Source: an uncultured Collinsella sp. (GTDB lineage Bacteria; Actinomycetota; Coriobacteriia; Coriobacteriales; Coriobacteriaceae). Taken from it: DNA of 5,684 nt. The stretch covers positions 1 to 5,684 of the forward strand of contig USCJ01000100.1 of the NCBI GenBank assembly GCA_900553215.1. Reading direction: 5' to 3'. Below, one piece after another: positions 5,626-5,684 of the stretch. Made by a program: the position numbers and the translations under genes. Position 1 is the stretch's first letter. Each line of letters begins with the position of its first letter. Under the pieces are notes generated by a model, which worked only from the letters and a program-made list of their open reading frames with translations, had not been told where the DNA came from and searched no databases.

Positions 5626-5684
5626 ATGGGAATGACGATGACACAGAAAATTCTTGCAGCTCATGCAGGATTACCAAGTGTAGA
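5626..5684 (+). CDS. leuC: LeuC/HacA-type dehydratase large subunit, N-terminal fragment
   Basis: Only 19 codons are in the window (MGMTMTQKILAAHAGLPSV); the gene runs off the 3' edge. The pattern M-T-x-x-Q-K-I-L-A-x-H-A-G is typical of the N-terminus of the large subunit of 3-isopropylmalate dehydratase and related aconitase-family enzymes. LeuC isomerises 2- to 3-isopropylmalate in leucine synthesis, using a [4Fe-4S] cluster. The cluster cysteines would lie beyond the window, so LeuC cannot be told from homoaconitase or a similar relative. It has its own promoter and ribosome binding site and belongs to the low-GC segment, so it is not part of the purine cluster. Family call is fair; exact gene name is tentative. 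Confidence 0.65.
   Translation, partial: MGMTMTQKILAAHAGLPSV

Larger units (their letters stand above)
5050..5684. other. Junction and segment of different origin (Lachnospiraceae-like)
   Basis: The switch lies between about 5050 and 5073, around codons for G-E-P-D-A-S-G. Just after it come three AGA codons in a row (5074-5082), while almost every arginine upstream is CGC/CGT. G+C per 60 bases, counted by hand, is 70% at 4801-4860, 47% at 5101-5160, 50% at 5281-5340, 35% at 5341-5400 and 28% at 5461-5520. Residues 748-842 read like the end of a glutamate synthase small subunit (P-V-E-I-P-G-S-E-F, VIMSLGTSPNPLI, AGGDAVTGAATVILAMGAGK) as found in Lachnospiraceae. The terminator, promoter and leuC-like start that follow share the low G+C. 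No repeat, integrase or insertion sequence marks the boundary. Confidence 0.8.

Noticed and set aside
4689..5627. 312-codon minus-strand frame crossing the junction
   Set aside because: It runs across both composition types, is Ser/Pro/Ala-rich with no recognised domain, and covers the terminator and promoter of the other strand. It is a shadow of the plus-strand gene.
1..5684. CRISPR, prophage, insertion sequence or defence system
   Set aside because: No spaced direct repeats, terminal inverted repeats, transposase, integrase or nuclease motifs were seen. Plus-strand coding is fully explained by the four listed genes.

Overview
The window joins DNA of two different origins. Bases 1 to about 5050-5073 are GC-rich (60-base samples reach about 70% G+C), with arginine written almost only as CGC/CGT. 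They look like a gut anaerobe of the Coriobacteriia, Collinsella-like; this is inferred from composition and gene content, not from a database match. From about 5071 to the end, G+C falls to about 47-50% in coding DNA and 28-35% in the intergenic part. AGA codons appear, and the gene content looks like a Lachnospiraceae-type Firmicute.

Layout, all genes on the + strand. (1) 1-1128: 3' part of an NCS2-family nucleobase permease whose 5' end lies outside the window. (2) 1129-1324: non-coding stretch packed with hairpins, including a possible three-way junction. (3) 1325-2680: ssnA, a cyclic amidohydrolase. (4) 2681-2829: second non-coding stretch with a strong hairpin just after the ssnA stop. 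(5) 2830-5358: an in-frame hybrid gene. Residues 1 to about 741 are YgfK, and about 748-842 match the C-terminus of a GltA/GltD-type glutamate synthase small subunit. (6) 5359-5625: AT-rich intergenic region with a rho-independent terminator, an extended -10 promoter and two leader hairpins. (7) 5626-5684: first 19 codons of a LeuC/aconitase-type dehydratase large subunit.

Permease, ssnA and ygfK belong together biologically. In E. coli and many gut anaerobes ssnA and ygfK sit with molybdenum hydroxylase (xdh-type) and purine permease genes, in clusters linked to anaerobic purine/urate breakdown and to the selenium-dependent molybdenum hydroxylases. A plausible reading is purine uptake by the permease, hydrolytic deamination or ring opening by SsnA, and electron transfer by YgfK. 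The hydroxylase genes themselves are not in this window.

The most important observation is the junction inside ygfK. It falls in a motif (E-L-G-E-P-D-A-S-G-R-R) that YgfK and GltA appear to share, keeps the reading frame, and brings unrelated downstream gene context with it. A chimeric metagenomic contig is the likeliest cause; true recombination is less likely. I found no CRISPR array, tRNA, rRNA, insertion sequence or convincing new multi-gene system.
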